Counted from the stretch's first letter, positions 33,504 through 43,480 are shown. The stretch: DNA of 64,000 nucleotides from Leptodactylus fallax (GCA_947044405.1 CAMRHE010000077.1:6105501-6169500), one strand, 5' to 3'. Numbers and translations are program-made. The notes: a model not told the origin generated them from the sequence alone.

Positions 33504-33771
33504 GGGCGGCACGGTGGCTCAGTGGTTAGCACTGCAGCCTTGTAGCGCTGGAGTCCTGGGTTCAAATCCTGCCAGGGACAACATCTGCAAGGAGTTTGTA
33601 TGTTCTCCCTGTGTTTGCGTGGGTTTTCTCCGGTTTCCTCCCACACTCCAAAGACATACTGATAGGGAATGTAGATTGTGAGCCCTATATGGGACAGTGA
33701 CTGTCAATGTCTGTAAAGCGCTGCGGAATATGATGGCGCTATATAAGTAAGCATAATAAATAATAAATAAT
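33504..33771 (+). mobile_element. tRNA-derived SINE (V-SINE-like) with L2-type tail
   Basis: The 5' part is tRNA-related, with an A box (TGGCTCAGTGG, 33515-33525) and a B box (GGTTCAAATCC, 33559-33569) for RNA polymerase III. The centre has the conserved domain of the V-SINE superfamily (GGAGTTTGTATGTTCTCCCT, GGTTTCCTCCCACACTCCAA, about 33590-33655). The 3' part (33675-33771) matches the LINE end at 580-749: TAGATTGTGAGCCC, TGTAAAGCGCTG, GGCGCTATATAAGTAA and an A/T repeat tail. Non-coding; moved by a partner LINE in trans. Confidence 0.88.
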
Positions 33772-33883
33772 TGCTGACATCTAACTATATTGATTGAAAC
33801 TGCAAACGTGACATAAACCATTACATATTATCCGAAACTTATAATCTGAGTGGACTTTGGCTGTACACGTCCACACCAGTGAA

Positions 33884-33925
33884 TATAAAAGATCAGAAGA
33901 CACACAGACCAAAACACTGGTGCTG
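33884..33925 (+). promoter_or_regulatory. Candidate TATA box with a splice donor downstream
   Basis: TATAAAAG at 33884-33891 is followed about 34 bases later by GGTGCTG|GTAAGAA, a donor-like site. The implied first exon would be only a few bases to about 15 bases, which makes this weak. Confidence 0.15.
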
Positions 33926-34580
33926 GTAAGAACCTTAGTTTCTTACAAATCTCTCTCTGTGTCTCCACTGCCTTCTAACCTGTAGCCGGATCTTGCGGTA
34001 TGTTATAGCCAGTCTTTTTGTATATCCTGCCCATATTGTTTGGCAAAGAACCGTAGAATATCCTAGTGATATAGTGACAGGAGTACTACAAGTCCCAGCA
34101 GTTCTATCACATGCAACTAAGCATTGTGTAGCCACCAGGATATAATGTCAGTAATCTCCATACTACCTGCATGTCCTTCTGTACTCAGTATCTGGATGGA
34201 TATACTGGGACTTGTAGTTCTCTGGTCACTGTGTGTACCCTGTGTACCCAGGCTGTTGTTTCCAGTACACATCATGGCACCATCAGCCCACTGTCATTAC
34301 TATAAGGTATGTGTTTGTTCTCTTATCCTGGGATCCACGTAACATGTCCGCCATGTACTAGTGATAAATGTGCTGTGTAACTGAGGGCCTCATTTATACA
34401 CCTAAAGACTACAGGACCAATACCAGATCAACCAAGTACGCCGGAAAGGAAGGAACTGCGTTCGTCCAAGTTCAGGATAGCAAATAGTGAAACGTCTATG
34501 TAAGTCGTCAAACTCAATTTGACAGGTGCCCCGCCCCTTTTTATATCATTAACCCCACCCCCTTTTAATCCTTCCACCCC
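33926..34580. other. Intergenic, nothing recognised
   Basis: No credible frame. GGACTTGTAGTTCTCTGG and ACTACAAGTCCCAGCAG (about 34208 and 34086) are short inverted motifs. Confidence 0.3.
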
Positions 34581-34583
34581 TAT

Positions 34584-34760
34584 TATCTTTAATATAAATT
34601 TTATATTAAAATATTGTCTCCTGTATGAATCTCTTTAATATAAATTTTATATTAAAATAGTCTCCTGTATGAATCTCACTGTATGAAGTTCTATTATCTT
34701 TAATATACATTTTATATTAAAATATTGTCTCCTGTATGAATCTCATGTATGAATCTAAAA
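34584..34760. repeat. AT-rich tandem repeat, about 3-4 units
   Basis: CTTTAATATAAATTTTATAT followed by TAAAATATTGTCTCCTGTAT and GAATCTC repeats several times with small deletions; further units are at 34988-35090 and 41030-41130. It forms the outer edge of the Polinton-like remnant on both sides. Confidence 0.7.
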
Positions 34761-34980
34761 AAAACAGATATTGTAATAATTAATAGTGTTATTCAAACAC
34801 TATTAATAATGGTTAAGGGTGCCTACCATGTACCCCTATGTTTTGGAGGGGGCAGCATATGTAGAGCAGGCTATACATTAAATAACTATGGTGTTGGCTT
34901 GCTGAAAGCAGAATGAATTTTTTAGTTCGAGTTCACTACTCGGGCGTGATTTACTTTTGACAACATCATTCAATGAAGTT

Positions 34981-36012
34981 CTGTTATCTTTAATATAAAT
35001 TTTTTATTAAAATATTGGCCCCTGTATGTATCTCATTGTATGAATCTATTTATATATTATGTCTTGTATGAATCTCATTGTATGAATCTATTAAAAGCTT
35101 ATTAACCTCTTATCTTTAATGATAAAAGCAATAAAAACAGACATTGACAAAAAATTTAAAAGTTTTAAATTTTTATTAATACCATATGAAGTATATATCA
35201 CACATTAGTAATATAGCACACATTAGTATGTCTTTATAGCATAGGAATAAAACATAGCATGTTTTTGTTACAATTACTATAATGCATATAATGTTTATTA
35301 AGACATAATATTTTGTTCATTTCATTACTTTCAGCATTTTTTTTTTTTTAGAACAGAGTTCTGCCATCAGCAGCTCTGACACTTAGCAGGGTGATGGGTG
35401 GTTGTCACATTGTGACCATTAGATATGAACCCTTATCTTCTTGCGTAGCTCTTAAAACCTTAGATTTTAAAACACATACCCTTTGTTTGCAAAATATTTT
35501 TTTGTCCATTCAGTACTTATAAACTTAATTTGTCAAAACAGACACCATGTGTTTGCAAAATATATTTTTGTCCATTCAGTACTTATAAACATAAATATTA
35601 ATTTGTCAAAAGGGCTCTGCATTTCTGTTTATAAACACAGCAAAATTTACAAGTTTCTATCACATCATAAAAATTCCTTTTGAAAAACTCTGAAACTAAA
35701 TCATCATTTTTTATTAAATCCTTACCAAAAACATCTAAAATCTTTTTATATGACACACTCCTTGCCAAGTGGTATAATATATATATGCACAATATTGACC
35801 ACAATATTGACCACAATATGTAGAGATTGTATCCTGCAATTGATTGCTCTGATAACTATAAGATTCACAGTTTCTTTTTAAAAAATATATAAATTCTTTT
35901 GGGAATATTTTTGCCGTTGGTGCAAATCCATAGCTAGCAAAAAATAGGCCCTTTTTTCAGTGCATAACACAATTAATATCCAATGGCTACCACCCTGACT
36001 CGATTTGTCTGT
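34981..36012. repeat. Direct ~1-kb duplication, left copy (partner 41028-41975)
   Basis: The segment with the AT-rich repeat, a non-coding part and most of the protease pseudogene is repeated in the same orientation at 41028-41975. Shared marks include AGAACAGAGTTCTGCCATCA, GCAGGGTG(A/G)TGGGTGG and ATATGAACCCTTATCTTCT. The right copy stops at about 41975, inside the protease. The copies flank the capsid gene and the LTR element, and differ by indels, so the duplication is not recent. Confidence 0.85.
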
Positions 36013-36143
36013 ATCGACGATATAGGCCACCGGCCTCTCAGCAATTCTGTTTTGTGGTAAAAATCACAAGGGAACACGCCTCCAAATATATCTCGCGTAT
36101 AGGGATCCGAATTCAAAAGTTCTGTAAGCTCAACAGTATTCAT
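35598..36143 (-). pseudogene. Adenain-type cysteine protease of a Polinton/adintovirus-like element (copy A, broken)
   Basis: Begins at ATG 36143, two bases after the capsid stop, so capsid and protease were neighbours. An N-terminal block (ELLNSDPYTRDIFGGVFPCD) is followed by a frameshift near 36030. The next frame has GGSHWILIV with the catalytic His. A one-base loss in an A run near 35955 breaks the frame again. The end carries the cysteine motif region (about 35790-35830, diverged by a small repeat expansion) and a Lys/Cys-rich tail. In this family the protease matures virion proteins. The position that is usually Asp in the FFDSYG-like block reads Ala in copy B. A dead remnant. Confidence 0.75.
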
Positions 36144-36145
36144 TA

Positions 36146-36774
36146 TTAATTGTAGTCAAAGAAAAGTTCCCGTCTCTGATTAATCTGCAGCATATTATCA
36201 TGCAGTGAATATATGATCATATTCACAGTTCCAGGAGTGGACTGCGGAAATCTTATTTCAGCGCGTAGGTTGCCTGTTTTGACAAGTGAAAAATGACCTC
36301 CAGGTTCCTGATCAGGCATCAAGTCAAAAGCGAATAACGTATACCCATTGCTTAACTCGTCGTGAACTATTGATAGCACTATATCACATTTCTGCTTTCC
36401 AGAAATGTGAACTAGAGCAAAATATTCTTGGATAGCTGACAAAGCATCAAAATTTGGCTGAAAGGGTCTTGCGGGTATCTGCTGTCCATCCAGATACAAG
36501 GCTGCATGATTTATGTTATATTGTTGGAAGCAAAGCGGATTTCTTTGGTAGCTACCACTAAATGCTTCATTATCTACAAATCCTATTATCACTGTTTTAG
36601 GAATTTGGCCCAGGAACAAGTTCTCACAATTTGTAATTCGTGTACCAGCCGCAATGCTGTATACTTTCAAGCTTGCCTTATCGAGGTTGTATTTAGCCGT
36701 GGATTTTAGAAGCGCCTGACTGTGGCCTATTCTGACGGCTGGTGAGACTTGGACTCTCTTGACATAGAGAGCGG
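36146..36774 (-). pseudogene. Major capsid protein, C-terminal part, Polinton/adintovirus-like
   Basis: The frame after the LTR junction (36774) runs open to a TAA at 36146. Motifs VKRVQVSPAV, STAKYNLD, NLFLGQIPKTVIIGFVDNEA, YLDGQQIPARPFQP and the ending GNLRAEIRF...FFDY match the hexon-like double jelly-roll capsid protein (often annotated as F54H12.2-like) of Polintons and adintoviruses. The annotated open frame is extended into the LTR artificially. The N-terminal remainder is on the far side of the retrotransposon (40843-41020). No stop lies in this half. An endogenous viral-like remnant, not a working gene. Confidence 0.85.
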
Positions 36775-37683
36775 TGTGAAAGATCCTCAGTGCGCCAACA
36801 CCGCTGTGGCCCCACCTGAGTCTTCTTTCATATAAAAACCACACTCACCGCCAGTGAGTGCCGGGTTCACAAGATAAATACAAGACAAGCTTTCTAAATT
36901 TTATATATTTATTAACCCCTAAATGGGTCGGTATTAACATCTAACACATGCAGTTCAGAACAGATATGCAGATGTATGCAAGCATTAACAGTTACTAGTT
37001 ACAATATACAGTACAAATAAAATAAAAGGGATAAAGGTGAAATGATTACTTTACCACACATGTCCTTGATGTGGTTCTGTAGTCCAACACTCACACATGC
37101 TCTGTCATGTGTGAATAACCAGTGGAGGCTGTTTAGCATGTGGCATTAATACAATAATCCAGCCTGCATGCTCTCATCACAGTCTCTCAGCATTAGTCTA
37201 GTAGTCTCATCACAAAAAATCTCCTCATGGTCTGTCTGTAACAACTCTGTAGTCTGTGATGGTCTCAGCCCAAAACTCCATAGCATAATCTCTCTCCACA
37301 GACCTCTTACCTCATCTTTTATACCCTTTATGCCACCTCCCAGAATGAGGTCATCGGCAGCAGCAAGTCTGATTGAATAATGCAATCAAGTCCAGATTCT
37401 TTGTATATGGCCGATCCAAGTGAAAGGATACAATGTTATCAGCCATATCTGATCTCCCTGCACAATGCATGTTTCTTTGGTCACTCAGAGCTGTGTAGGA
37501 ATACAATGGAGCCCTGCTGTGATGGATACAATGCCCTATTGTTCCAGTGCTGCTACTACTGCCAATATACACCTAGGCTTATAGCTGCGCACAGTATGAA
37601 TAAATGGAACTAGAGAGAAATACGCTACCCAGAGACCAAAATACAGCTCTGAATTATAGCCATATTTAAGCAGAATCATCACA
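36775..37683 (-). repeat. 3' LTR of the gypsy-like element
   Basis: 909 bp; AATAAA lies within the shared block near 36912 (complement). The TATA-containing block TATAAAAGATGAGG (complement near 37311-37324) marks the U3 promoter. Confidence 0.93.
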
Positions 37684-37772
37684 CCTCCCCCTTTAGATGG
37701 GGCTTGCAGGAAGTAGGGGCCTGTGCCCCTCTTCTGAAAGCACCTCCGCCTCCAGCTTTTCAGGCTCTGGCC

Positions 37773-38807
37773 TCAAGGCTCCCTCACCTTCCCCCCGGGG
37801 TGCCAGCAGACCCGGGCCTTGTCAGACTCCGAGGGTGGTTGAGCGCCATGCGCCTTCAATATGTCCAGACTAGGGTCAGCTTGGACAGCCTCTCTGAAAT
37901 CTTGGCTGGAGTGAGACAAAAGAGAGGTGCATGTTACATAGCTGCCGGCCCCTTCTTTCTCTCTAGTCTGACTAGGGACACTTCTAAGGCCCAGGCTCTG
38001 AGCCACGTACACTTGGCTACCTCCTGCCTGTTCTGGGTCCACTTTATGAGTGCTGGCACCCTGTGGAGCCACACTCATAACCCCAGGTCTTTGGGATACC
38101 AGTTTAGAGACCCCATCCCAGCGGTCTCTCAGGGTCTCTCTCACACTAGCCGCTAGTTGGGAGAGTTCTAGGGGATTCTGCACCTCCCCCTTTGCTTCCA
38201 AACCTACATCCTGTTCCTCCTGTACTTGGGTGGGTGATGGTGATACCTTGGGCAAATGACTGAGATCATGCTTCCCCAAACCATCCCCCCACAATACATT
38301 GACAGGTAATACATTGGACATACCCTCTTCTTGGATCACACCTCCAGTACCCCATGCCATCTGCACTTGGGCCATGGGCACTCCTGGAATAGAACTGGAC
38401 AGAAGAGACGTGTATGTCTCATACCGGCCGGACTCCTCCGGCTTCAAGGGAGTGAGGCTAGTCATGGCGGTCTCAGCACCGACTCCAGGTGGTGTAGGCA
38501 ATGGTTCAAGGGTCGGAACGCCCTCCACCCTTGTAGCACTCTGGCTGCGGACTAACACCGCACTACCAGCAGTCCGTCCCTCACCTGGATCGGCCATGAG
38601 ATCCACATAGCCTACCTGACCACCTGGCACATGGTCAGCAGTTGGGTGGTCATCGGATGCACTGGGCGAAATAGTAGAAGTCGCTTCCAGTGACTCAGAA
38701 GAGCTACCCTGTACACTTTCACAACAAGCATTGGCAATTACATTGACAGTACCTTCATTAGCAATTGTTAATTCACACCGGGCCTCAATGAGATCTACAG
38801 TAGACAT
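37773..38807 (-). CDS. gypsy-like pol N-terminal/linker region (344 aa), truncated
   Basis: Open frame in the -1 frame relative to the upstream gag ORF; it is open back to about 38850, so a one-base shift near 38855 separates them. The sequence is Ser/Thr/Pro/Gly-rich with no folded domain. Near the C-terminus, DFREAVQADPSLDILKAHG resembles the segment that precedes the RT in vertebrate gypsy-like polyproteins. The RT that should follow is absent: the frame ends shortly before the polypurine tract. I infer an internal deletion that removed RT, RNase H and integrase. Confidence 0.6.
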   Translation of the reverse strand: MSTVDLIEARCELTIANEGTVNVIANACCESVQGSSSESLEATSTISPSASDDHPTADHVPGGQVGYVDLMADPGEGRTAGSAVLVRSQSATRVEGVPTLEPLPTPPGVGAETAMTSLTPLKPEESGRYETYTSLLSSSIPGVPMAQVQMAWGTGGVIQEEGMSNVLPVNVLWGDGLGKHDLSHLPKVSPSPTQVQEEQDVGLEAKGEVQNPLELSQLAASVRETLRDRWDGVSKLVSQRPGVMSVAPQGASTHKVDPEQAGGSQVYVAQSLGLRSVPSQTREKEGAGSYVTCTSLLSHSSQDFREAVQADPSLDILKAHGAQPPSESDKARVCWHPGGKVREP

Positions 38808-38851
38808 GTTAACAAGCTGGGAGGGAGACGTCCCCGCAGATGTGGGTGTGT

Positions 38852-39730
38852 CTACAAAGTCTCATTGGCTCCTAGCACGGGGGTGAAATCACTTCCCAAC
38901 AGTACATTAGCAGGCAAATCAGTCAATAGTCCCACAGTCCGCATTCCTTTTCCTGCACCCCCGTCCAGATACACAGATGGGCCACCTGCTGGGGCTTGGG
39001 AAGCAGGGAAGTTCACAGGGCGGTTGGGGCACTCCTCCTTGAAATGTCCTGTACGGTTACAGGCATGGCCCCACCGCACCTCCCCTTGGGGTTTGGGGAA
39101 GGTCACTAGGGTGCCCAGAGTTCTTGGGACAGGGGAGGGACCACCCGGGGCATAGTTTGTCTCACCCGACCTGACAACAGACGGTTGTGGTGAACTCCGG
39201 CCTGGCCTCTCCTTCCAACTTGAGGGTTTCTGCAGGGTTGTTGGAGTTTGCGCTTCCTGGGAGAGCTCCATCCTTTTGAGCTCAAGCTGAAACTCCCTCT
39301 CGGCCTGTTGCTCAGCAGCCTGTCGTTCAGCAGCCTTCCTCTCTCTCTCTGCCTGTCGCTCAGCAGCCTTCCTCTCTCTCTCTGCCTGTCGCTCAGCAGC
39401 CTCACGATCAGCCTGCCGTTCTCGTTCTACAGCTTCCTGAAAACAGTACAACGCCTGCTGGTATATGTTAGGGTCCCTGGTGCTTAAGTGCTGCAGGGCC
39501 ATTTGCCAGACTGAAGCCATTCCCCCAGCAAGGCTGAGGCTACTGGTCCCTCCTGGTGAAGTAATCCTTGGGACCGGGCTGCTTGCCGCACTTCCTGGCC
39601 TAGCCCCAAAATCAGGACTCTGCTCGATTCTCTGCATGGCTGTGGCTGCCTCCATTTCAGCCATACGCTCAGGATCTCCAAAAGCCTGGTTCTGCAGTTC
39701 TGGAGATCTGCTTCTGAGCCCACTAGCCAT
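38852..39730 (-). CDS. gypsy-like Gag with start of protease (292 aa)
   Basis: Starts at ATG 39730. Residues about 95-155 are a long charged helix made of repeated (R/E)RKAAERQAER units, probably coiled coil. Residues about 215-240 carry a zinc-knuckle remnant, CNRTGHFKEECP, whose first Cys position reads Trp-Gly-His-Ala-Cys, so it is partly degenerate. The C-terminus has LTDLPANVLLGSDF, the typical end of a gypsy retropepsin, without the catalytic DSG region. Gag would package the element RNA. The frame is open, so the protein could be made, but it seems shortened relative to autonomous relatives. Confidence 0.7.
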   Translation of the reverse strand: MASGLRSRSPELQNQAFGDPERMAEMEAATAMQRIEQSPDFGARPGSAASSPVPRITSPGGTSSLSLAGGMASVWQMALQHLSTRDPNIYQQALYCFQEAVERERQADREAAERQAERERKAAERQAERERKAAERQAAEQQAEREFQLELKRMELSQEAQTPTTLQKPSSWKERPGRSSPQPSVVRSGETNYAPGGPSPVPRTLGTLVTFPKPQGEVRWGHACNRTGHFKEECPNRPVNFPASQAPAGGPSVYLDGGAGKGMRTVGLLTDLPANVLLGSDFTPVLGANETL

Positions 39731-39933
39731 CCACTGGTATTTGCCAAATAAAAGATAGGATAGAATACAAAGAGTAAGGGAGGGGAACAGCTCTGTATCA
39801 AACTTTCACTATATCTTAATGCTTGCTTTAATATCGAGCTTGTCTCATATGATTACCATAATCCCCAGCATGTGAGTGATAAAGGTCACCAACACACGCC
39901 GTTTATCCTAAGATCCCACTACGCTGCCACCAA

Positions 39934-40842
39934 TGTGAAAGATCCTCAGTGCGCCAACACCGCTGTGGCCCCACCTGAGTCTTCTTTCATATAAAAACCA
40001 CACTCAACGCCAGTGAGTGCCGGGTTCACAAGATAAATACAAGACAAGCTTTCTAAATTTTATATATTTATTAACCCCTAAATGGGTCGGTATTAACATC
40101 TAACACATGCAGTTCAGAACAGATATGCAGATGTATGCAAGCATTAACAGTTACTAGTTACAATATACAGTACAAATAAAATAAAAGGGATAAAGGTGAA
40201 ATGATTACTTTACCACACATGTCCTTGATGTGGTTCTGTAGTCCAACACTCACACATGCTCTGTCATGTGTGAATAACCAGTGGAGGCTGTTTAGCATGT
40301 GGCATTAATACAATAATCCAGCCTGCATGCTCTCATCACAGTCTCTCAGCATTAGTCCAGTAATCTCATCACAAAAAATCTCCTCATGGTCTGTCTGTAA
40401 CAACTCTGTAGTCTGTGATGGTCTCAGCCCAAAACTCCATAGCATAATCTCTCTCCACAGACCTCTTACCTCATCTTTTATACCCTTTATGCCACCTCCC
40501 AGAATGAGGTCATCGGCAGCAGCAAGTCTGATTGAATAATGCAATCAAGTCCAGATTCTTTGTATATGGCCGATCCAAGTGAAAGGATACAATGTTATCA
40601 GCCATATCTGATCTCCCTGCACAATGCATGTTTCTTTGATCACTCAGATCTGTGTAGGAATACAATGGAGCCCTGCTGTGATGGATACAATGCCCTATTG
40701 TTCCAGTGCTGCTACTACTGCCAATATACACCTAGGCTTATAGCTGCGCACAGTATGAATAAATGGAACTACAGAGAAATACGCTACCCAGAGACCAAAA
40801 TACAGCTCTGAATTATAGCCATATTTAAGCAGAATCATCACA
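39934..40842 (-). repeat. 5' LTR of the gypsy-like element
   Basis: 909 bp, nearly identical to 36775-37683. Differences seen by eye are near 40007, 40359, 40368, 40639, 40649 and 40771. Confidence 0.93.
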
Positions 40843-41020
40843 AGCGGCTTGCTGAATCTGAGCTTTATAATTCTCTGGGTCACCAGACATTAGACAAAAG
40901 GCATCTTTATTGCGCAATAATTTGATCTTCAAATTCAAACCATTTAGTATTAATTTTGGTTGATTGAATATGTCTCCAAAGATAGGGCCCAGAAGTTCTA
41001 CAGGCCTAGATTGAGCAGTT
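40843..41020 (-). pseudogene. Major capsid protein, upstream fragment, Polinton/adintovirus-like
   Basis: On the minus strand, in frame up to the LTR junction, it reads PVELLGPIFGDIF, LILNGLNLKIKLLRN and KDAFCLMSGD, the conserved region just before the part at 36146-36774. The 5' portion of the gene is lost: at about 41020 the sequence changes to the AT-rich repeat. The AGCGG beside the LTR is the target duplication. Together the two halves show a capsid gene truncated at its N-terminus and later split by the retrotransposon. Confidence 0.8.
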
Positions 41021-41027
41021 GATTATA

Positions 41028-41975
41028 TCTTTAATATAAATTTTATATAAAAATATTGTCTCCTGTATGTATCTCATTGTATGAATCTATTTAAATATTA
41101 TGTCGTGTATGAATCTCATTGTATGAATCTATTAAACGCTTATTAACCTCTTATAATTTTTAATGATAAAAGCAATAAAAACAGACACTGACAAAAAATT
41201 AAAAAGTTTTAAAATTTTTATTAATATCAAGCAGTTTATATGAAGTATATAGCAAACATTAGTAATATAGCACACATTAGTATGTCTTTATAGCATAGGA
41301 ATAAAAAATAACATGTTTTTGTTGCAATTACTTTAATGCATATAATGTTTATTAAGATATAATATTTTGTTCATTTCATTACTTTCAGCATTTTTTTATT
41401 TTTATTTTTAGAACAGAGTTCTGCCATCAGCAGCTCTGACACTTAGCAGGGTGGTGGGTGGTGGTCACATTGTGACCATTAGATATGAACCCTTATCTTC
41501 TCACGTAGCTCTTAAAACCATAGCTTTTAAAACACACACCCTTTGTTTGCAAAATATATTTTTGTCCATTCAGTACTTATAAACTTAAATATTAATTTGT
41601 CAAAAGGGCTCTGCATTTCTGTTTATAAACACAGCAAAATTTACAAGTTTCTATCACATCATAAAAATTCCTTTTGACAAACTCAAACTAAATCATCATT
41701 TTTTTTATTAAATCCTTACCAAAGACATCTAAAATCTTTTTATATGACATCCCCCTTGCCAAGTGGTATAATATATATGCACAATATTGACCACAATATG
41801 TAGAGACTGTATCCTGCAATTGATTGTTCTGATAACTATAAGATTCACAGTTTCTTTTTAAAAAATATATAAATTCTTTTGGGAATATTTTTGCCACTGG
41901 TGCAAATCCATAGCTAGCAAAAAATAGGCCCTTTTTTTCAGTGCATAACACAATTAATATACAATGGCTACCACA
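41028..41975. repeat. Direct ~1-kb duplication, right copy (partner 34981-36012)
   Basis: Same order as the left copy: AT-rich repeat, non-coding part with AGAACAGAGTTCTGCCATCA (about 41410), protease remnant. The right copy lacks a local duplication present at 35480-35590 in the left copy. Confidence 0.85.
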
Positions 41976-41985
41976 AGATCCTGAC
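41592..41985 (-). pseudogene. Adenain-type cysteine protease, Polinton/adintovirus-like (copy B, truncated)
   Basis: The frame is open over the core: GSHCILIVLCTEKKG with the catalytic His (followed by Cys where the family usually has Trp), FFASYGFAP, IFPKEFIYFLKRNC, then the catalytic-cysteine block STYCGQYCAYILYH. The N-terminal part is missing: homology with copy A ends at about 41975. After VFGKDLIKK the frame shifts, and the tail with the Lys/Cys-rich end continues to 41592. An old remnant; it preserves the middle of the protein better than copy A does. Confidence 0.8.
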
Positions 41986-42029
41986 GTTTTAGGATTGAAA
42001 TATAGTTTCTGCAATAGTACGATTCCTAG

Positions 42030-42690
42030 CCATAATTAAATTAAAATAACTTTACAGCCCTCTTTATTCTCACTCATGTATTTATAAATAAAATAAGGTG
42101 TTTATAGTATAAATATAAGTTTGTTTATAACCATAATTTCATTAATTAATGTATAGAGTATACATATAATGTATAATATACTACATATCAAGTGTATGAC
42201 TTTAATTAAAAGACAAATTGCCTGCTCATGATTAGCTGTGGCTTTCAATAAGGAAATCGCAGGATCATCACTTCCAAAATATAGGTGGTGCTCTCACGTC
42301 TTGAATAAATGGAGCTGCATGTGATAATAGTTTACACACACACAGCTGCTTGACCAAGACACTCAGAGAGGATCAGCTCCACTTAGTGCTCCAAAAGTAA
42401 GTAATATTTGAATTTATTTCATTATGCACTTTATTTTCTCTATTTACTAAGTTAAACTTATTAAACTTATTTAGTTAAAAACGAAATTATTTTGACACAT
42501 TATGCAGTAATTTTTCTTTTTCTTGTATCCAATATTTATTTATTTAATCCTATAACTATTTACTCAATATTTTATATATCTTGAAATTATGTTTTCTCTA
42601 TTCCGTTATTTAATATTTATGTTTTACTAATTTCTATAACTAATTATTTAATATTTTTATTAAAATATTAAAAAACATTGTTCCCATGTG
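42030..42690. other. Intergenic, AT-rich; possible first exon near 42300-42396
   Basis: Mostly AT-rich with no frame. At 42391-42402, CCAAAA|GTAAGTAA is a strong donor-like site preceded by about 100 bases of mixed composition (ACACACACAGCTGCTTGACC and similar). This could be a 5' exon of an unknown plus-strand gene, or chance. Confidence 0.25.
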
Positions 42691-43205
42691 TGTTTCGGGA
42701 TTCTCTTCGGGGCCTCTGCCTGAACTAAGAGACCGCTGATAGGGCCTCAGGGGTCACGTCGGCGGTCGCTGACTTGAGGCAGAAGCAACAAAGAGAACAG
42801 AGCCGCTCAGGAGCACAGGGAAGGCGAGTAACATTGTTTTTTATGTTTGTCACCTATCTTGGCTCTCCGTTTATTATACTCTGGGCTTTGAAGAGACCCC
42901 ACAGTATAATAATAGCTAGTGAGTGGCGAAAATTGGAATATTATAAAAGTTGGAATATTATACTGTGTGGAAGGGCCACTATGGGACATAATACCGTGTG
43001 CAGGGGCCACTATGGGACATAATACCATGTGCAGGGGCCACTATGGGAATAATACCATGGGCAGTGGCCACTATGGGATATATACCGCATGCAGGCGCCA
43101 CTATTGGACATAATACTGTGTGAAGGGGCTGCTGTGGGACATAATACCATGTACAGGGGCCACTATGGGATATAATACCATGTGCAGGGGCCGCTAAGGG
43201 ACATT
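42690..43205. repeat. DNA-element fragment with ~31-bp minisatellite
   Basis: The TACTCTGGGCTTTGAAGAGA / CCCACAGTATAATAAT hairpin (about 42878-42912) is followed by about eight diverged units of GCAGGGGCCACTATGGGACA with TAATACC (42955-43205). Same family as 28462-29566 and 56575-57613. Confidence 0.7.
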
Positions 43206-43312
43206 ATTCTGTATAACGGTGTGGCCTAAGGATATAGCTGCATCCAGATACATAGTGTGTTTCCACCATAAGGCTGCTGCCACATGGTGCTCATGGACAC
43301 ATACATTTACCA

Positions 43313-43480
43313 CTACCGTAATTTTCGGACTATAAGACGCACTTTTTTTCCCCCAAATTTGAAGCATCGCCCCAGTGGGGGCGATGGGCGGGCCCTGGGA
43401 TTGGAGGAGCGGTGGTCCCAGTGAACCCATCCCGGCATCCGCTGTAATGTACAGCGGAGACCCGGAGTTAATGCCCGTGA
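43313..43480. repeat. Fragment of the ACCGTATTTTTCGGAC element
   Basis: ACCGTAATTTTCGGACTATA starts a partial copy of the element at 17855-20199. It ends in GGAGTTAATGCCCGTGAAC, where the DIRS element begins. Confidence 0.65.

Larger units (their letters stand above)
36775..40842 (-). mobile_element. Non-autonomous gypsy-like LTR retrotransposon (4.07 kb)
   Basis: Two 909-bp LTRs (36775-37683 and 39934-40842) flank a 2.25-kb interior; the 5-bp TSD AGCGG stands at 36770-36774 and 40843-40847. On the minus strand the LTR begins TGTGATGATTCTGC and ends ATCTTTCACA. A tRNA primer site candidate, TGGTGGCAGCGTAGTGGGAT, begins one base after the 5' LTR (about 39913-39932), and a polypurine tract AAAGGGGGAGG precedes the 3' LTR (37684-37694). 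I count about six mismatches between the LTRs (about 99.3% identity), so insertion is recent. RT, RNase H and integrase are missing. It must have moved with help from a full relative. It interrupts the capsid gene. Confidence 0.95.

Noticed and set aside
33504..33580. A functional tRNA gene
   Set aside because: A and B boxes are present but the sequence continues into V-SINE core and LINE tail without a tRNA fold; it is a SINE.
37146..37572. Two 73-79-aa ORFs repeated at 40305-40731
   Set aside because: Part of the two LTRs; duplicated because the LTRs are duplicated, and not conserved in the solo LTRs by eye.
37704..38610. Plus-strand ORFs of 74-150 aa
   Set aside because: Antisense of the LTR element's pol-linker ORF; no domain.
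39248..39487. Leu/Ser-rich plus-strand ORF that looks like a membrane protein
   Set aside because: Antisense reading of the ERKAAERQ repeats of Gag.
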